Shown piece after piece: positions 1 to 9,634 of a stretch of DNA of 64,000 bases (positions are counted from its first letter, which is position 1; every line of letters begins with the position of its first letter). Origin of the DNA: Ornithinibacter aureus (GTDB lineage Bacteria > Actinomycetota > Actinomycetes > Actinomycetales > Dermatophilaceae); the NCBI RefSeq assembly GCF_009858245.1, contig NZ_VMSB01000001.1:682001-746000 (forward strand). The letters are read 5' to 3'. A program made the translations under genes and the position numbers. The notes beneath the pieces are model-generated. The model searched no databases. It worked only from the letters and a program-made list of their open reading frames with translations, and had not been told where the DNA came from.

Positions 1-1210
1 AGGAGTGCGAGTCGTCCTGGGTCATGGCGCGCACCCGCGTCAGGCCGTGGACGACACCGGACTTCTCGAAGCGGTAGACCGAACCGAACTCGAACAGTCG
101 CAGCGGCAGCTCGCGGTAGGAGCGGCCGCGCGACCGGAAGATGAGGTTGTGCATCGGGCAGTTCATCGCCTTGAGGCGGTACTCCGCGTGCTCCATCTCC
201 ATCGGCGGGAACATCGTGTCGGCGTAGTACGGCAGGTGCCCGGAGGTGTGGAAGAGCCCGGCCTTGCTGATGTGGGGGGTCCCGACGTACTCGAAGCCCT
301 CCTCGATGTGCCGGCGGCGGACGTAGTCCTCCATCTCGCGCTTGATGACCCCACCCTTGGGGTGGAACACGGCCATGCCGGAGCCGAGCTCGTCGGGGAA
401 GCTGAACAGGTCGAGCTCGGCCCCGAGCTTGCGGTGGTCGCGCTTCTCGGCCTCGGCGAGCCGGTCGAGGTAGGCCACCATGTCGGCCTTGGTCGGCCAG
501 GCCGTGCCGTACACGCGCTGGAGCTGCGGGTTCTTCTCCGAGCCGCGCCAGTAGGCGGCGGCGCTGCGCATGAGCTTGAAGGCGTTGCCGAGCACCTTGG
601 TCGACGGCACGTGCGGGCCGCGGCACAGGTCGCCCCAGGCGCGGCTGCCGTCCCGGCGCAGGTTGTCGTAGATGGTCAGCTGGGCACCGCCCACCTCGAC
701 CGCGGCGCCCTCTGCCGCTTCCTCGGAGGCACCGCCCTTGAGGCCGATGAGCTCGCACTTGTAGGGCTCGCCGGCGAGCTCGACGAGGGCATCCTCGTCG
801 GAGGTCTCACGCCGGTGGAAGGTCTGGCCCTCGTTGATGATGCGCTGCATCACCTTCTCCAGGGCCTTGAGGTCCTCGGGCGTGAACGGGGTGGCGACGT
901 CGAAGTCGTAGTAGAAGCCGTCGCGGATCGGCGGGCCGATGCCCAGGCGCGCGTCGGGGTGCACCTCCTGCACGGCCTGCGCGAGCACGTGGGCGGCCGA
1001 GTGGCGCAGCACGTCGAGACCGTCCTGCTCGGCGGCCGTGACGGGCTCGACGTGCTCGCCACCCACGAGGACGTGCGCGAGGTCGCGCAGCTTCCCGTCG
1101 ACGCGGGCGACGAGCACCGAGCGGTCGCCCTCGAAGAGATCACCCGCAGTCGTGCCCTGCTCCACCGATCGCTGGGTGCCGGCGACGTGGACGGTGATCT
1201 GGGCAGACAT
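1..1210 (-). CDS. thrS: threonine--tRNA ligase, 3' end cut by window edge
   Basis: The first about 403 codons of threonyl-tRNA synthetase, the cytoplasmic enzyme that charges tRNA-Thr. The N-terminus reads [15 protein letters not shown] and forms a TGS domain (about residues 1-65). It is followed by the editing domain with the [11 protein letters not shown] signature near residue 87, and by the class II core containing [20 protein letters not shown] near residue 350 and the [15 protein letters not shown] motif 2 region. The family is about 650-690 residues long, so the catalytic C-terminus and anticodon-binding domain lie before base 1. The ATG at 1210 is the only start that gives a normal TGS N-terminus. 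The long open frame on the opposite strand is a GC-rich shadow. Confidence 0.95.
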   Translation of the reverse strand, partial: MSAQITVHVAGTQRSVEQGTTAGDLFEGDRSVLVARVDGKLRDLAHVLVGGEHVEPVTAAEQDGLDVLRHSAAHVLAQAVQEVHPDARLGIGPPIRDGFYYDFDVATPFTPEDLKALEKVMQRIINEGQTFHRRETSDEDALVELAGEPYKCELIGLKGGASEEAAEGAAVEVGGAQLTIYDNLRRDGSRAWGDLCRGPHVPSTKVLGNAFKLMRSAAAYWRGSEKNPQLQRVYGTAWPTKADMVAYLDRLAEAEKRDHRKLGAELDLFSFPDELGSGMAVFHPKGGVIKREMEDYVRRRHIEEGFEYVGTPHISKAGLFHTSGHLPYYADTMFPPMEMEHAEYRLKAMNCPMHNLIFRSRGRSYRELPLRLFEFGSVYRFEKSGVVHGLTRVRAMTQDDSHS

Positions 1211-1325
1211 GGGTGTGGCACTCCTGATGCGGAAGGGGGCGCGGCCCGTCGGGACCGCACTCCAGCGTATCGAGCGGTGCGCGGATGCCGCGAAACGGCA
1301 TCCGTGGTCGGCGTACCGTGCTCTC

Positions 1326-2714
1326 GTGCGCGCCCTTCCCCACGGCACCTGGCCCTCCCGGAGAACGCCAGGATGCCGTCGGCGCACCGTGGTCGGTGCG
1401 CTCGCGCGTGCACGAGTACGGCGGCGGTGCGTACGCGGTGCGCGACGGGCTCGTGGTGTTCTCGACCCTTCTCCGACGGCCGGCCGCGGCGCACCCGGCC
1501 CCGCCAGCCGGGCACCAGCCAGCCGGGCACCGGCCCCGAACCGATCACCCCCGAGGCGGCCGTGCGCTACGGCGGGCTCGTCCTCACCGGCAGCGCCGTG
1601 TTCGCGGTGCGCGAGGACCACCGCGGCGGCGGTGAACCGGTCAACGAACTGGTCCGACTCTGCCCGGACGGCCCCAACGAGGACCTCGGGCAGGTGCTCG
1701 TCACCGGCCCGGACTTCGTCTCACGCCCGGCGGTCTCGACGGACGGCACGCAGCTGGCGTGGGTGCAGTGGGACCACCCGAACATGCCGTGGGACTCCAC
1801 GACGCTGCTGCGCGCAACGGTGACCGACGACGGCCTGGTCGACGTGCGGATCGTGGCCGGGGGCGAGGGCGTCCCGGTCGCGCAACCGCAGTTCGGCCCG
1901 GACGGGACGCTCTGGTTCGTCAGCGGCGAGTCGGGGTACTGGAACCTGCACCGCGACGACGAGGCGGGCCCCCGAGCGGTGCACGCCGTCGACGCCGACG
2001 TCGCCGCACCGCAGTGGGTGCTGGGCATGAGCGACTACGCCGTACAGTGCGCTGGACGCGACGGTGCTCGCGACGGCATCCGAGCGTGAACCGGACCGGG
2101 ACCACCTCTCGACCCCACGACCGTGGACCTGGAGCAACAGCGCGGGCCTTGACGTGCACGGGTTCGTCCACCCGCCGACCACCGCCGAGGTCAGCGCACC
2201 CGACGGTGAGCTGCCGCCGCTTCTCGTCCTCGACGTCAACCACGGCGGGGGCACGTCGTACGGGCGCGCCTACCGGGAGCGGCTCACGGGCCAGTGGGGT
2301 GTCGTCGACATCGACGACGTCGTCTGCGGGGTTCGCTCGCTCGCGGATGCCGGTCGCATCGACCGCGACCGCGTCGCCATCCGCGGCGGCAGCGCCGGCG
2401 GGTACACCGTGCTGCGGGCGCTGACGTCGAGCACGGTCTTCGCCGCAGGCGCGAGCTACTTCGGGATCAGCGACCTCGCGGCGGTGCACCACGTCGCGGA
2501 CCTGCACGGGGAGCTGCTGCTGCTCCAGGGCGCCGACGACCTCGTGGTCCCGGTGGCGCAGGCCCAGCTCATGGCCGATGCCATGAGGGCAGCCGGCAAG
2601 GACGTCGAGCTCGTCGTCTACGAGGGCGAGGGGCACGGCTTCCGCCAGACGTCGACGATCATCGACTCCCTCGAGCGCGAGCTGGCGTTCTACCTGCGGG
2701 TCTTCGAGGGCTGA
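1326..2714 (+). pseudogene. eroded S9 (prolyl oligopeptidase) family peptidase
   Basis: Pieces of one S9 serine peptidase lie in order but in different frames. [11 protein letters not shown] (from 1326, frame 3) is followed by [19 protein letters not shown] (about 1400-1460, frame 1), then by propeller sequence from FSDGRPRRT to about 2040 (frame 2), then by the C-terminal alpha/beta hydrolase (2064-2714, frame 3). The catalytic elements are still readable: nucleophile GGSAGG, acid GADDLVVP and histidine GEGHGF. The family HGGPT oxyanion stretch is missing before DVNHGGGTSYGR, and about 40 residues are missing between GISDL and LLLLQGADD. The locus has about 463 codons against roughly 640-680 in the family, so it combines frameshifts with internal deletions. 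A sequencing error cannot explain the deletions. Confidence 0.85.
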
Positions 2715-2719
2715 CTCTC

Positions 2720-3622
2720 TCAGGAGCGTCCCGCCACCTCGCGCAGGGCGGCACGCACGGCATCCACGGCGGGCGACTCCCCCATCGACGCGCGCCAGTG
2801 AACGTCGACCCGCCTGGTCGCCACGGGGTCGAGCACCGGCACCGCGACGACGGTGGCGGGCAGGCGCCCCCGACCCAGTCGGGGCACCAGGGCCACCGCC
2901 AGGCCGTGGGCCACGAGCTCGACCTGCGAGGCGAACTCCACGCAGCGAAAGCCCACGCGCGGTGCCTGCGGGGTGGCCGCGAACATGTGGCTGAACCACT
3001 CGTGGCAGATCGTGCCCTCGGGGGTGGAGACCCAGGGACGGGTCATGAGGTCGGCCGGCGTCACGGACTGCCGCGACGCGAGGGGGTCGTCGACGTGCAC
3101 GAGGACGTCGGCCACGTCGGTGAGCACCGGTTCTCCGCGCACCGTCGGCGGCACGTGGAAGCGCATGCCCTCCCAGCGGTGCACCACCGCCATGTCGGTG
3201 CGCCCCGCCGCGACCTCGGCGACGGCATCCCACGGTTCCACCTCGTGCACCACGACGTCAAGGTCGGGAGCGCTGGCGCGCAGGGCGTCGAGCATCGGGG
3301 GCACGATGCCGCGCACCGCCGTGGAGAAGGCCGCGAGCCGCAGCAGCCCCGAGGGCCTCCCTCCCTCCCCCTGGAGCCGGGAGCGCAGCCCTTCGACCGC
3401 CACCCGCAGCGAGCGACCCTCCTCGACGAGGCGTCGCCCAGCCGCGGTGAGCACCACCCCACGCCCGGCCCGATCGAGCAGTGGCACCCCGACCTGGCGT
3501 TCGAGGCGTTTGACCTGTTGCGAGACCGCGGACGGGGTGAACCCCAGCTCGTCCGCGGCACCGACGACACTGCCACAGCGCTCCACCGCCACGAGCGACT
3601 CCACGGCCACGAGATCGATCAT
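2720..3622 (-). CDS. LysR family transcriptional regulator
   Basis: A 300-residue LysR-type regulator. The N-terminal winged helix-turn-helix (about residues 1-60) includes VVGAADELGFTPSAVSQQVKRLERQVG, here given as its parts VVGAADELGFTPSAVSQQ and KRLERQVG. It is followed by a periplasmic-binding-protein-like effector domain (about 90-295). It is transcribed away from the EamA transporter gene that starts at 3695, with a 72-bp shared promoter region, an arrangement in which the LysR protein usually controls the transporter. Its stop lies 6 bp beyond the S9 pseudogene, on the opposite strand. The effector is unknown. Confidence 0.92.
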   Translation of the reverse strand: MIDLVAVESLVAVERCGSVVGAADELGFTPSAVSQQVKRLERQVGVPLLDRAGRGVVLTAAGRRLVEEGRSLRVAVEGLRSRLQGEGGRPSGLLRLAAFSTAVRGIVPPMLDALRASAPDLDVVVHEVEPWDAVAEVAAGRTDMAVVHRWEGMRFHVPPTVRGEPVLTDVADVLVHVDDPLASRQSVTPADLMTRPWVSTPEGTICHEWFSHMFAATPQAPRVGFRCVEFASQVELVAHGLAVALVPRLGRGRLPATVVAVPVLDPVATRRVDVHWRASMGESPAVDAVRAALREVAGRS

Positions 3623-3694
3623 GCAGCGATGCTACCGATATGACGTCAACTTTCGTTGCTGGTGCTTCATGGTCCACCCCGGCAGGATGAGCGG

Positions 3695-4678
3695 GTGCCT
3701 CGCCGTCATGTCGCCCTCGCCGTCCTCGTCACGATCATCTGGGGCGCCAACTTCGTCGTCATCGACGAAGGGGTCGGCGACATCCCCCCGACGCTGTTCG
3801 TCGCGTTCCGCTTCGTCGTCGTGCTGATCCCGGCGATCTTCCTCGTGCCGAGGCCCGCCCTGCCGTGGCGCGACGTGGTCACGATCGGCGCCTTCATGAG
3901 CCTGGGCCAGTTCGGCCTGCTCTACACCGGGCTGGCGCTCGGGATGCCGGCCGGTCTCGCGTCGCTGGTGCTCCAGGCCCAGGTCGTCGCCACCGTGATC
4001 ATCGCAGCGCTGGTCCTGCACGAGCGACCGAGCCGGACCCAGGTGATCGGGGTGGGCATCGGCCTCCTCGGGCTCGTCGTCGTCGGCGTCGGCCGGTCGG
4101 CCGCGACACCCGCCCTGGGCCTGCTGCTCGTCATCGCCGCCGCCCTGTCGTGGGCCATCGGCAACGTCGCCGCCCGGCGGGCCGCGGCACACACGCCACC
4201 CACGGCCTCCCGGTCCGGCGGGCTCGCTGCGGGACTGTCGCTCACGGTGTGGTCCGCCACGGTGGTCCCGCTGCCGCTGTTCGCCCTCTCGATCGCGATC
4301 GACGGCCCCGACGCCGTGATGCACGCCCTGACCCACCCGACGGTGCCCGCGGTGCTCTCCACGCTCTACACCGCGTGGCTGGCCTCGCTCGTCGGGTACG
4401 GCATCTGGAACACGCTCCTGGCGCACCACCCGGCAGCGGCCGTGGTGCCGTTCACCATGCTCGTCCCGGTCGTCGGACTCACCACGGCATGGCTCGTGCA
4501 GGGCGAGGTGCCCAACGCGTGGGAGAGCGTGGGTGGCGCGCTGCTGCTGCTCGGGGTGGCCGTCACGACCGGGGTGATGGGCCCTCGTCGTGGGCTGGGG
4601 CCTCGGGCCGGACTGGGGGTGGGGGTGGGGCCGTCGGGCCGGGAGCCTGCGGGGGGCGCCCCGCCACCTGCTCGATGA
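3695..4678 (+). CDS. EamA/DMT family transporter
   Basis: A predicted integral membrane exporter of the drug/metabolite transporter superfamily with about ten hydrophobic helices in two EamA halves. The first half begins VALAVLVTIIWGANFVVIDE, the second LALLLVIAAALSWAIGNVAA-like. The GTG at 3695 (VPRRHVALAVLV) starts right before the first helix; an upstream start at 3656 would add an unlikely soluble extension. It is paired with the divergent LysR gene. The last about 35 codons are low-complexity Gly/Pro/Arg sequence and run antisense through the 3' end of the next gene, so the reading frame may have been extended by loss of an earlier stop. The substrate cannot be predicted; amino acids or metabolites are typical. 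Confidence 0.85.
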   Translation: MPRRHVALAVLVTIIWGANFVVIDEGVGDIPPTLFVAFRFVVVLIPAIFLVPRPALPWRDVVTIGAFMSLGQFGLLYTGLALGMPAGLASLVLQAQVVATVIIAALVLHERPSRTQVIGVGIGLLGLVVVGVGRSAATPALGLLLVIAAALSWAIGNVAARRAAAHTPPTASRSGGLAAGLSLTVWSATVVPLPLFALSIAIDGPDAVMHALTHPTVPAVLSTLYTAWLASLVGYGIWNTLLAHHPAAAVVPFTMLVPVVGLTTAWLVQGEVPNAWESVGGALLLLGVAVTTGVMGPRRGLGPRAGLGVGVGPSGREPAGGAPPPAR

Positions 4679-5849
4679 TCCGGGGAAGGTGCTCGCCCAC
4701 GAGGGGCACCTGCTCGATCTGCTGCTGGAGCTGGGCCACCGCGGGCACCGTCTCGGCGAGCGGTGTGCGGATCGGGCCGGTGTCGGTGGGCACGGATGCG
4801 TCGGAGTTGCTCTCGCGCAGCTCTCGCGCCAGGCGCTCCGCCTCGAGGACGAGGGCGCCGTAGGTCGGCCAGGCTCGAGGATCCTCCAGGGGGGTCACCC
4901 GCACCTGCTCGCTGAGGTCGTCGAGGGTCTCCAGGGCGAGTTGCAGGTGCTGCTCCACGGCGTGGCGGGACGGCTCGGTCCACACCCCGAAGTCGGAGAT
5001 CGCGTCACCGATCTCGTCGAGCACCCCGGCGTAGTCGTCGAGCCATCCCGCCGACGGTGCGGGATGCCGGGCCGTCTCGTCCGCGGCGTCGACGAGGGTG
5101 CGCGCCATGCTGCCCACCTGCCACTGGGCCCGCCGCACGGCTTCCACCGTGCGCGTGTAGCCGTCCCAGTCGATGCGCGCCGGGCGCAGGCGGTGCCGCC
5201 AGTTGAACCGGGTGCTCTCGCGCCCGGTCTCCACCACGCTGAGCACCTCGGGCACCCGGTCACCGAGGTCGGTCGCGGTGTCGTACCACCCGCGGGCCCG
5301 GTCGGCGTCGAAACCCTCGCGCAGGCCCGTCGCCATGTCCTTGAGCAGGTCCTGCACCCGTGTGGTCAGGTCGCGCAGCGCGTCACGCCGCTCGTCCAGG
5401 TGCATGGGAGCGAGCACGACTGCGTTGACGGCAACCCCGACGATGCCGCCGAGCACGGTCTCGACGATGGTGAGGTAGGTGAAGTCGGTGTCGGTGCCCT
5501 TGACCGTGAGCAGGGACAGCAGCGCCATGGTCGGCACCTGGATGCCGTGGTCCCCGAGGAGCGGCCAGCGTGCGATGAGGAGCGCGGCCATCATCACCGG
5601 CACCATCGACCACCACGTCACCCCGACGAGCGACCCGACGAGCCAGGCGATGCTCATCCCGAGGACGACGGCGGCCACGCGCCGGGCACTGGCCCCGATC
5701 GAGCGGACCATGGTGCGGTCGACGACGAGCAGGGCGGCCATCGGTGCGTAGAAGGGTGTGGGGCTGTCGAGCAGGTGCACGGCCAGCTGCCAGGCCAGCA
5801 CGGTGGCGACCGCCGCCTTGAGCATGAGCAAGCCCTCGGCCCGCTCCAC
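4563..5849 (-). CDS. FUSC/aromatic acid exporter-like membrane protein
   Basis: A 428-residue protein with an N-terminal membrane domain (about residues 8-155, five to six hydrophobic segments including LLMLKAAVATVLAWQLAVHL and the conserved APMAALLVVDRT). It is followed by a long cytoplasmic helical region and a proline-rich tail (PTAPPPPPVRPEAP). This layout matches the FUSC / ArAE_1 family of putative exporters. The GTG at 5849 is the first start after an in-frame stop. It converges on the EamA gene, with 116 bp of 3' coding overlap. The substrate is unknown. Confidence 0.8.
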   Translation of the reverse strand: MERAEGLLMLKAAVATVLAWQLAVHLLDSPTPFYAPMAALLVVDRTMVRSIGASARRVAAVVLGMSIAWLVGSLVGVTWWSMVPVMMAALLIARWPLLGDHGIQVPTMALLSLLTVKGTDTDFTYLTIVETVLGGIVGVAVNAVVLAPMHLDERRDALRDLTTRVQDLLKDMATGLREGFDADRARGWYDTATDLGDRVPEVLSVVETGRESTRFNWRHRLRPARIDWDGYTRTVEAVRRAQWQVGSMARTLVDAADETARHPAPSAGWLDDYAGVLDEIGDAISDFGVWTEPSRHAVEQHLQLALETLDDLSEQVRVTPLEDPRAWPTYGALVLEAERLARELRESNSDASVPTDTGPIRTPLAETVPAVAQLQQQIEQVPLVGEHLPRIIEQVAGRPPQAPGPTAPPPPPVRPEAPAHDEGPSPRS

Positions 5850-6022
5850 GCCGGGAGTGGTCAGGGCAGCCCGAACGGCCGAGGCCCACCCCCCGAGGGT
5901 CGCGCAACCCGGCTCGGCAGTCCGCGCGTTTCGACGAGCCCATCGTCACGGCTGACCACCACCTGACCATATCGAGGTGGCACCCTCCGAGACGAAGGTG
6001 AGCCGAACGGGGCCCGGTCCGG

Positions 6023-6889
6023 TCAGGTCTCGAGGGTCAGCACGAGGTGGGTGGTTTCCGGCGTCTTCGCCGAGCGCAGGGCGGCGACCGTGCGTGCCGG
6101 TTCGCGGTCGACGACGAGCTCGACCGTGCTCGGCAGGAAGACCGGCTTGGTGAACCACACGTGGCTCGTCGACGGCCCGAGCGACGTGCGCCCGAGCGCG
6201 GCAAGGGTACGAGCGCAGGTCCACATGCCGTGGGCGATGTGCCGCGGGAACCCCATGGCCTTGGCGGTCAGCGGATGCAGGTGGATCGGGTTCACGTCCC
6301 CCGACACCGACGCGTAGGACCGGCCGAGGTCCTCGGGAAGGCGCCACCGCGCCGCGGGCTGACCCACGGGCGGCCTCGGCGGCCCGTCGCCGCGCGGGGC
6401 GTCGCCGCGCGGGGCGTCGTGCGTGCCGCGGCCACGGCTGAGGTAGACGCTGTCGCACTCCCACACGAGCTCGCTGCCCACGCGGGCCTCGAGCCGCACG
6501 TCGAGCGTTCGGCCGCGTCGGTGCGGGCGGACCTGCCCGGCCGACACCGACAGCGTGAGCGGGTCACCGGCATCCATCGCCCGGTGGGTGGTGACCCGGT
6601 TCTCCAGGTGCACCATTCCGGGAAGTGCCATGGGGAAGTCCGGCCGAGCCATCAGGGCGGTCTGCACCGGGAACGCGAGCACCCACGGGTAGGGCTGGGG
6701 CACCGTGTCGTCGACGGCGTAGCCGGTGAGCCGCTGGTAGGCAGCCAGCTTGGCCCGGTCGATCCGGACGTCCTCCACGACGAGGGTGCGGTCGGGCACC
6801 GAGTCGCCGCGCCGCCCGCGCGACGTCAGGGCGGCACGCACGAGCAGCGGTGCCGTGGACGGCACCCCAGACAGGGTCTCGGTCGCCAC
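6023..6889 (-). CDS. MaoC-type (R)-3-hydroxyacyl thioester dehydratase (HtdX-like)
   Basis: A 288-residue double hot-dog protein of the MaoC family. The C-terminal hot-dog carries the hydratase signature SGDVNPIHLHPLTAKAMGF with HGMW after it; the Asp and His of this motif are the catalytic pair in characterised hydratases. It would hydrate or dehydrate 2-enoyl/3-hydroxyacyl-CoA or ACP. The start GTG at 6889 is one base downstream of the reductase stop, so it is the last gene of a three-gene operon thiolase-reductase-hydratase. The same gene set, fadA2/fabG4/htdX, lies together in Mycobacterium tuberculosis (Rv0243-Rv0241c). Confidence 0.88.
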   Translation of the reverse strand: MATETLSGVPSTAPLLVRAALTSRGRRGDSVPDRTLVVEDVRIDRAKLAAYQRLTGYAVDDTVPQPYPWVLAFPVQTALMARPDFPMALPGMVHLENRVTTHRAMDAGDPLTLSVSAGQVRPHRRGRTLDVRLEARVGSELVWECDSVYLSRGRGTHDAPRGDAPRGDGPPRPPVGQPAARWRLPEDLGRSYASVSGDVNPIHLHPLTAKAMGFPRHIAHGMWTCARTLAALGRTSLGPSTSHVWFTKPVFLPSTVELVVDREPARTVAALRSAKTPETTHLVLTLET

Positions 6890-6890
6890 G

Positions 6891-8240
6891 TCAGGCGCCG
6901 AGCAGGCTCTGCCCGCACACGCGGACGACGTTGCCGTTGACGCCGGACTGCGCGTCGGAGGCGAAGTGGGCGATCGTCTCGGCGACGTCGATCGGCAGAC
7001 CGCCCTGTGCGAGGCTGTTCAGGCGACGGCCGAGCTCGCGGGTGGCGAACGGGATCCGCGCCGTCATCTCGGTCTCGATGAACCCCGGCGCGACGGCGTT
7101 GGCGGTGATCCCCCGCCTGCGCAGCCCCTTGTCGGCGGCGTACGCGTCGACGAGCCCGATGACCCCCGCCTTGGAGGCCGCGTAGTTCGCCTGCCCGCGG
7201 TTGCCGGCGATGCCCGCGATCGACGAGACGAGCACGAGGTGGCCGCCGTCGCGCAGGCCGTCCTTGGCCAGGAAGTGCTCGTTCATCGCCAGGATCGAGG
7301 TGAGGTTGACGGCCAGCACCGAACCCCAGCGCTCGGAGTCGGTGTTCGCGAGCAGCTTGTCGCGGGTGATGCCGGCGTTGTGCACCACGATGTCGAGCCC
7401 GCCGTGCCGGGTGCGGGCGTGGTTCATGATGCGCGCTCCCGCGTCGGGTGACGTGACGTCGGCCTGCAGCGCCGACCCCCCGATCGAGTTGGCCACCTTG
7501 GCCAGGGAGGCCCCGGCGCTCGGCATGTCGACGCACACGACCGTCGCCCCGTCGCGGGCGAGCGTGCGGGCGATGTCCGCACCGATCCCACGAGCCGCAC
7601 CGGTGACGACGGCGACCTTTCCGGCCAGGGGTGTCGCGGCATCCGCGGGTTCCTGCGACGTGGCCACGCCGGTGCGGAAGACCTGACCGTCGACGTAGGC
7701 CGAGCGGGCCGAGAGCAGGAACAGCACCGTCCCGAGGGCGGCACCCTCGGACCCCGGAGTGAGGAGCACGAGGTTGGCGGTCGCCCCCGCGCGCAGCTCC
7801 TTCGCGACCGAGCGGGTGATGCCTTCCAGGGCGCGGTGGGTGGCCCGCTGGGCTGCGGTGGTGGCGGATGCCGGGTCGGCACCCACGATGACGACGCGGG
7901 CACAGCGCCCGAGTCGCTTCAGGGCCGGGGCGAGCGTGGCGCGCAGCGCCTCGAGGTCGGTGGGTGCGGTGGCCGACGACACGTCGACGACGACGCCACC
8001 CAGTCGCCCCTCCTCGGGCACCTCGTCGACGACGACAGCACCTGCCTCATCGAGGGTCGCGCGCAGGGCCGCCAGGGCGGGCATCGTCCCGTGGCCGCCG
8101 ACGAGGAGCGGCCCGTCGACGAGCGGGCGCCCGGGGACGTGACGACGCAGCGCAACCGGCTGGGGCAGGCCGAGCGTGGTCGAGATCTTCTTGCCGACGC
8201 CGGAGGAGACGAACGCCGTGTACCCGTCGCGGTGCCCCAT
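6891..8240 (-). CDS. FabG4-like 3-oxoacyl reductase (long SDR)
   Basis: A 449-residue short-chain dehydrogenase of the extended FabG4 type. An N-terminal flavodoxin-like non-catalytic half (about 1-200) precedes the catalytic SDR half. Visible there are the cofactor loop VTGAARGIGADIAR, the NAG motif VVHNAGITRDKLL, the catalytic LVSSIAGIAGNRGQANYAASK (Ser, Tyr and Lys, quoted here as SSIAGIAGNRGQ and NYAASK) and a C-terminal FASDAQSGVNGNVVRVCGQ. The start ATG at 8240 (MGHRDGYTAF) is one base after the thiolase stop; the longer frame lacks a ribosome site. It likely reduces 3-oxoacyl-CoA/ACP with NAD(P)H between the thiolase and the hydratase step. Confidence 0.9.
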   Translation of the reverse strand: MGHRDGYTAFVSSGVGKKISTTLGLPQPVALRRHVPGRPLVDGPLLVGGHGTMPALAALRATLDEAGAVVVDEVPEEGRLGGVVVDVSSATAPTDLEALRATLAPALKRLGRCARVVIVGADPASATTAAQRATHRALEGITRSVAKELRAGATANLVLLTPGSEGAALGTVLFLLSARSAYVDGQVFRTGVATSQEPADAATPLAGKVAVVTGAARGIGADIARTLARDGATVVCVDMPSAGASLAKVANSIGGSALQADVTSPDAGARIMNHARTRHGGLDIVVHNAGITRDKLLANTDSERWGSVLAVNLTSILAMNEHFLAKDGLRDGGHLVLVSSIAGIAGNRGQANYAASKAGVIGLVDAYAADKGLRRRGITANAVAPGFIETEMTARIPFATRELGRRLNSLAQGGLPIDVAETIAHFASDAQSGVNGNVVRVCGQSLLGA

Positions 8241-8241
8241 G

Positions 8242-9525
8242 TCAGGCCGCCTCGAGGATCGCGACGACACCCTGGCCACCAGCGGCGCAGATCGAGATCA
8301 GGCCTCGGGATCCGCTGCCCTTCTCGTGCAGGAGCTTGGCCAGCGTGGCGACGATGCGGCCGCCGGTCGCGGCGAACGGGTGGCCCGCGGCCAGCGACGA
8401 GCCGGCGACGTTCAGGCGCGAACGGTCGATCGCACCCAGCGGGGCGTCCAGGCCGAGACGGTCTCGACAGAAGTCGTCGTCCTCCCACGCGGCCAGGGTC
8501 GACAGGACCGTCGCGGCGAAGGCCTCGTGGATCTCGTAGAAGTCGAAGTCCTGCAGGCGCAGTCCCTGGCGCGCGAGCAGGCGTGGCACCGCGTAGGAGG
8601 GCGCCATGAGCAGCCCCTCGTCACCGCCGACGTAGTCGACCGCGGCCGTCTCGCCGTCGACGAACCACGCGAGCGGCGTCAGTCCGTGGGCGTCGGCCCA
8701 CTCCTGCGAGCCGAGGAGGACCGCGGATGCGCCGTCGGTGAGCGGCGTGGAGTTGCCGGCCGTCATGGTAGCTCCCTCGCCCTTACCGAACACGGGCCGG
8801 AGCGACCCGAGCTTGTCGAGGGTGGACCCGGGGCGCAGGTTCTGGTCGACGGTCAGGCCGAGGTACGGGGTGATGAGGTCGTCGAAGAAGCCGCGCTCGT
8901 AGGCGGCGGCGAGGTTGACGTGGCTGGCCAGGGCGAGCTCGTCCTGGGCCTCACGGGTGATCCCCCACTGCGCCGCGGTCAGCGCCATGTGGTCGCCCAT
9001 CGACAGCCCCGTACGGGGCTCGGTGTTCGCCGGGACCGACACCCCGACGTCGGTCGGGCGGAACGCCAGGGCCGCCTTCACGCGCTCTGCCGAGGTCTTG
9101 GCCCGGTTCAGGCGCAGCAACTTTCGGCGCAGCGACTCGGTGACGACGACGGGGGCGTCGGAGGCGGAGTCGGCCCCGCCCGCGATGCCCGACTCGATCT
9201 GGCCGAGGGCGATCTTGTTCGCGACGAGGATGGCGGCCTCGAGCCCGGTGCCACACGCCTGGGTGATGTCGTAGGCCGGCGTCGTCGGGGACAGGCTGGA
9301 GCCGAGGACGGCTTCCCGCGTGAGGTTGAAGTCCCGGCTGTGCTTGATGACCGCTCCCGCGACGACCTCACCGAGGCGCTCCCCTGCGAGGCCGTGGCGG
9401 GCGACGAGTCCCTCGATGGCCGCGGTGAGCATGTCCTGGTTCGCAGCCTCCGCGTAGGCGCCGAACTGGCGGGCGAACGGGGTGCGGTTGCCGCCGAGGA
9501 CGGCGGCGCGGCGGGGGTGGGTCAC
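8242..9525 (-). CDS. acetyl-CoA acetyltransferase (FadA2/FadI-like thiolase)
   Basis: A 427-residue thiolase. Active-site elements are QACGTGLEAA (nucleophilic Cys near residue 91), HEAFA, GHPFAATGGR (His) and the C-terminal CAAGGQG (second Cys). It catalyses thiolytic cleavage of, or Claisen condensation to, 3-oxoacyl-CoA. The GTG at 9525 (VTHPRRAAVLGGNRTPF) is preceded by AAGGAG at 8-nt spacing, which decides it over the longer frame. It is the first gene of the thiolase-reductase-hydratase operon and is divergent from a TetR regulator whose candidate operator lies in the 109-bp gap. Confidence 0.92.
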   Translation of the reverse strand: MTHPRRAAVLGGNRTPFARQFGAYAEAANQDMLTAAIEGLVARHGLAGERLGEVVAGAVIKHSRDFNLTREAVLGSSLSPTTPAYDITQACGTGLEAAILVANKIALGQIESGIAGGADSASDAPVVVTESLRRKLLRLNRAKTSAERVKAALAFRPTDVGVSVPANTEPRTGLSMGDHMALTAAQWGITREAQDELALASHVNLAAAYERGFFDDLITPYLGLTVDQNLRPGSTLDKLGSLRPVFGKGEGATMTAGNSTPLTDGASAVLLGSQEWADAHGLTPLAWFVDGETAAVDYVGGDEGLLMAPSYAVPRLLARQGLRLQDFDFYEIHEAFAATVLSTLAAWEDDDFCRDRLGLDAPLGAIDRSRLNVAGSSLAAGHPFAATGGRIVATLAKLLHEKGSGSRGLISICAAGGQGVVAILEAA

Positions 9526-9582
9526 CGGAAGGGCTCCTTGTGCGTCGGTGCTGCTGGTGGGCGGGCGCACCGGCGTGGCGAT

Positions 9583-9613
9583 GTACCCGGTACGGAAGGT
9601 AACAGGTACTGGG
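9583..9613. promoter_or_regulatory. candidate TetR operator in divergent promoter
   Basis: Between the thiolase start (9525) and the TetR start (9635) lie two overlapping dyads. GTACC-C-GGTAC at 9583-9593 has perfect 5-bp arms. CCCGGTAC (9586-9593) and GTACTGGG (9606-9613) form a wider dyad with a 12-bp spacer and one mismatch. Position and symmetry fit an autoregulated TetR site controlling both directions. The assignment is inference. Confidence 0.5.
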
Positions 9614-9634
9614 GGTTTCTGCTAGCGTCCGGCC

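Noticed and set aside
5-2089. Long plus-strand open frame of 694 codons
   Set aside because: Its first two thirds are antisense to thrS and show no protein-like motifs; only its end overlaps the S9 pseudogene.
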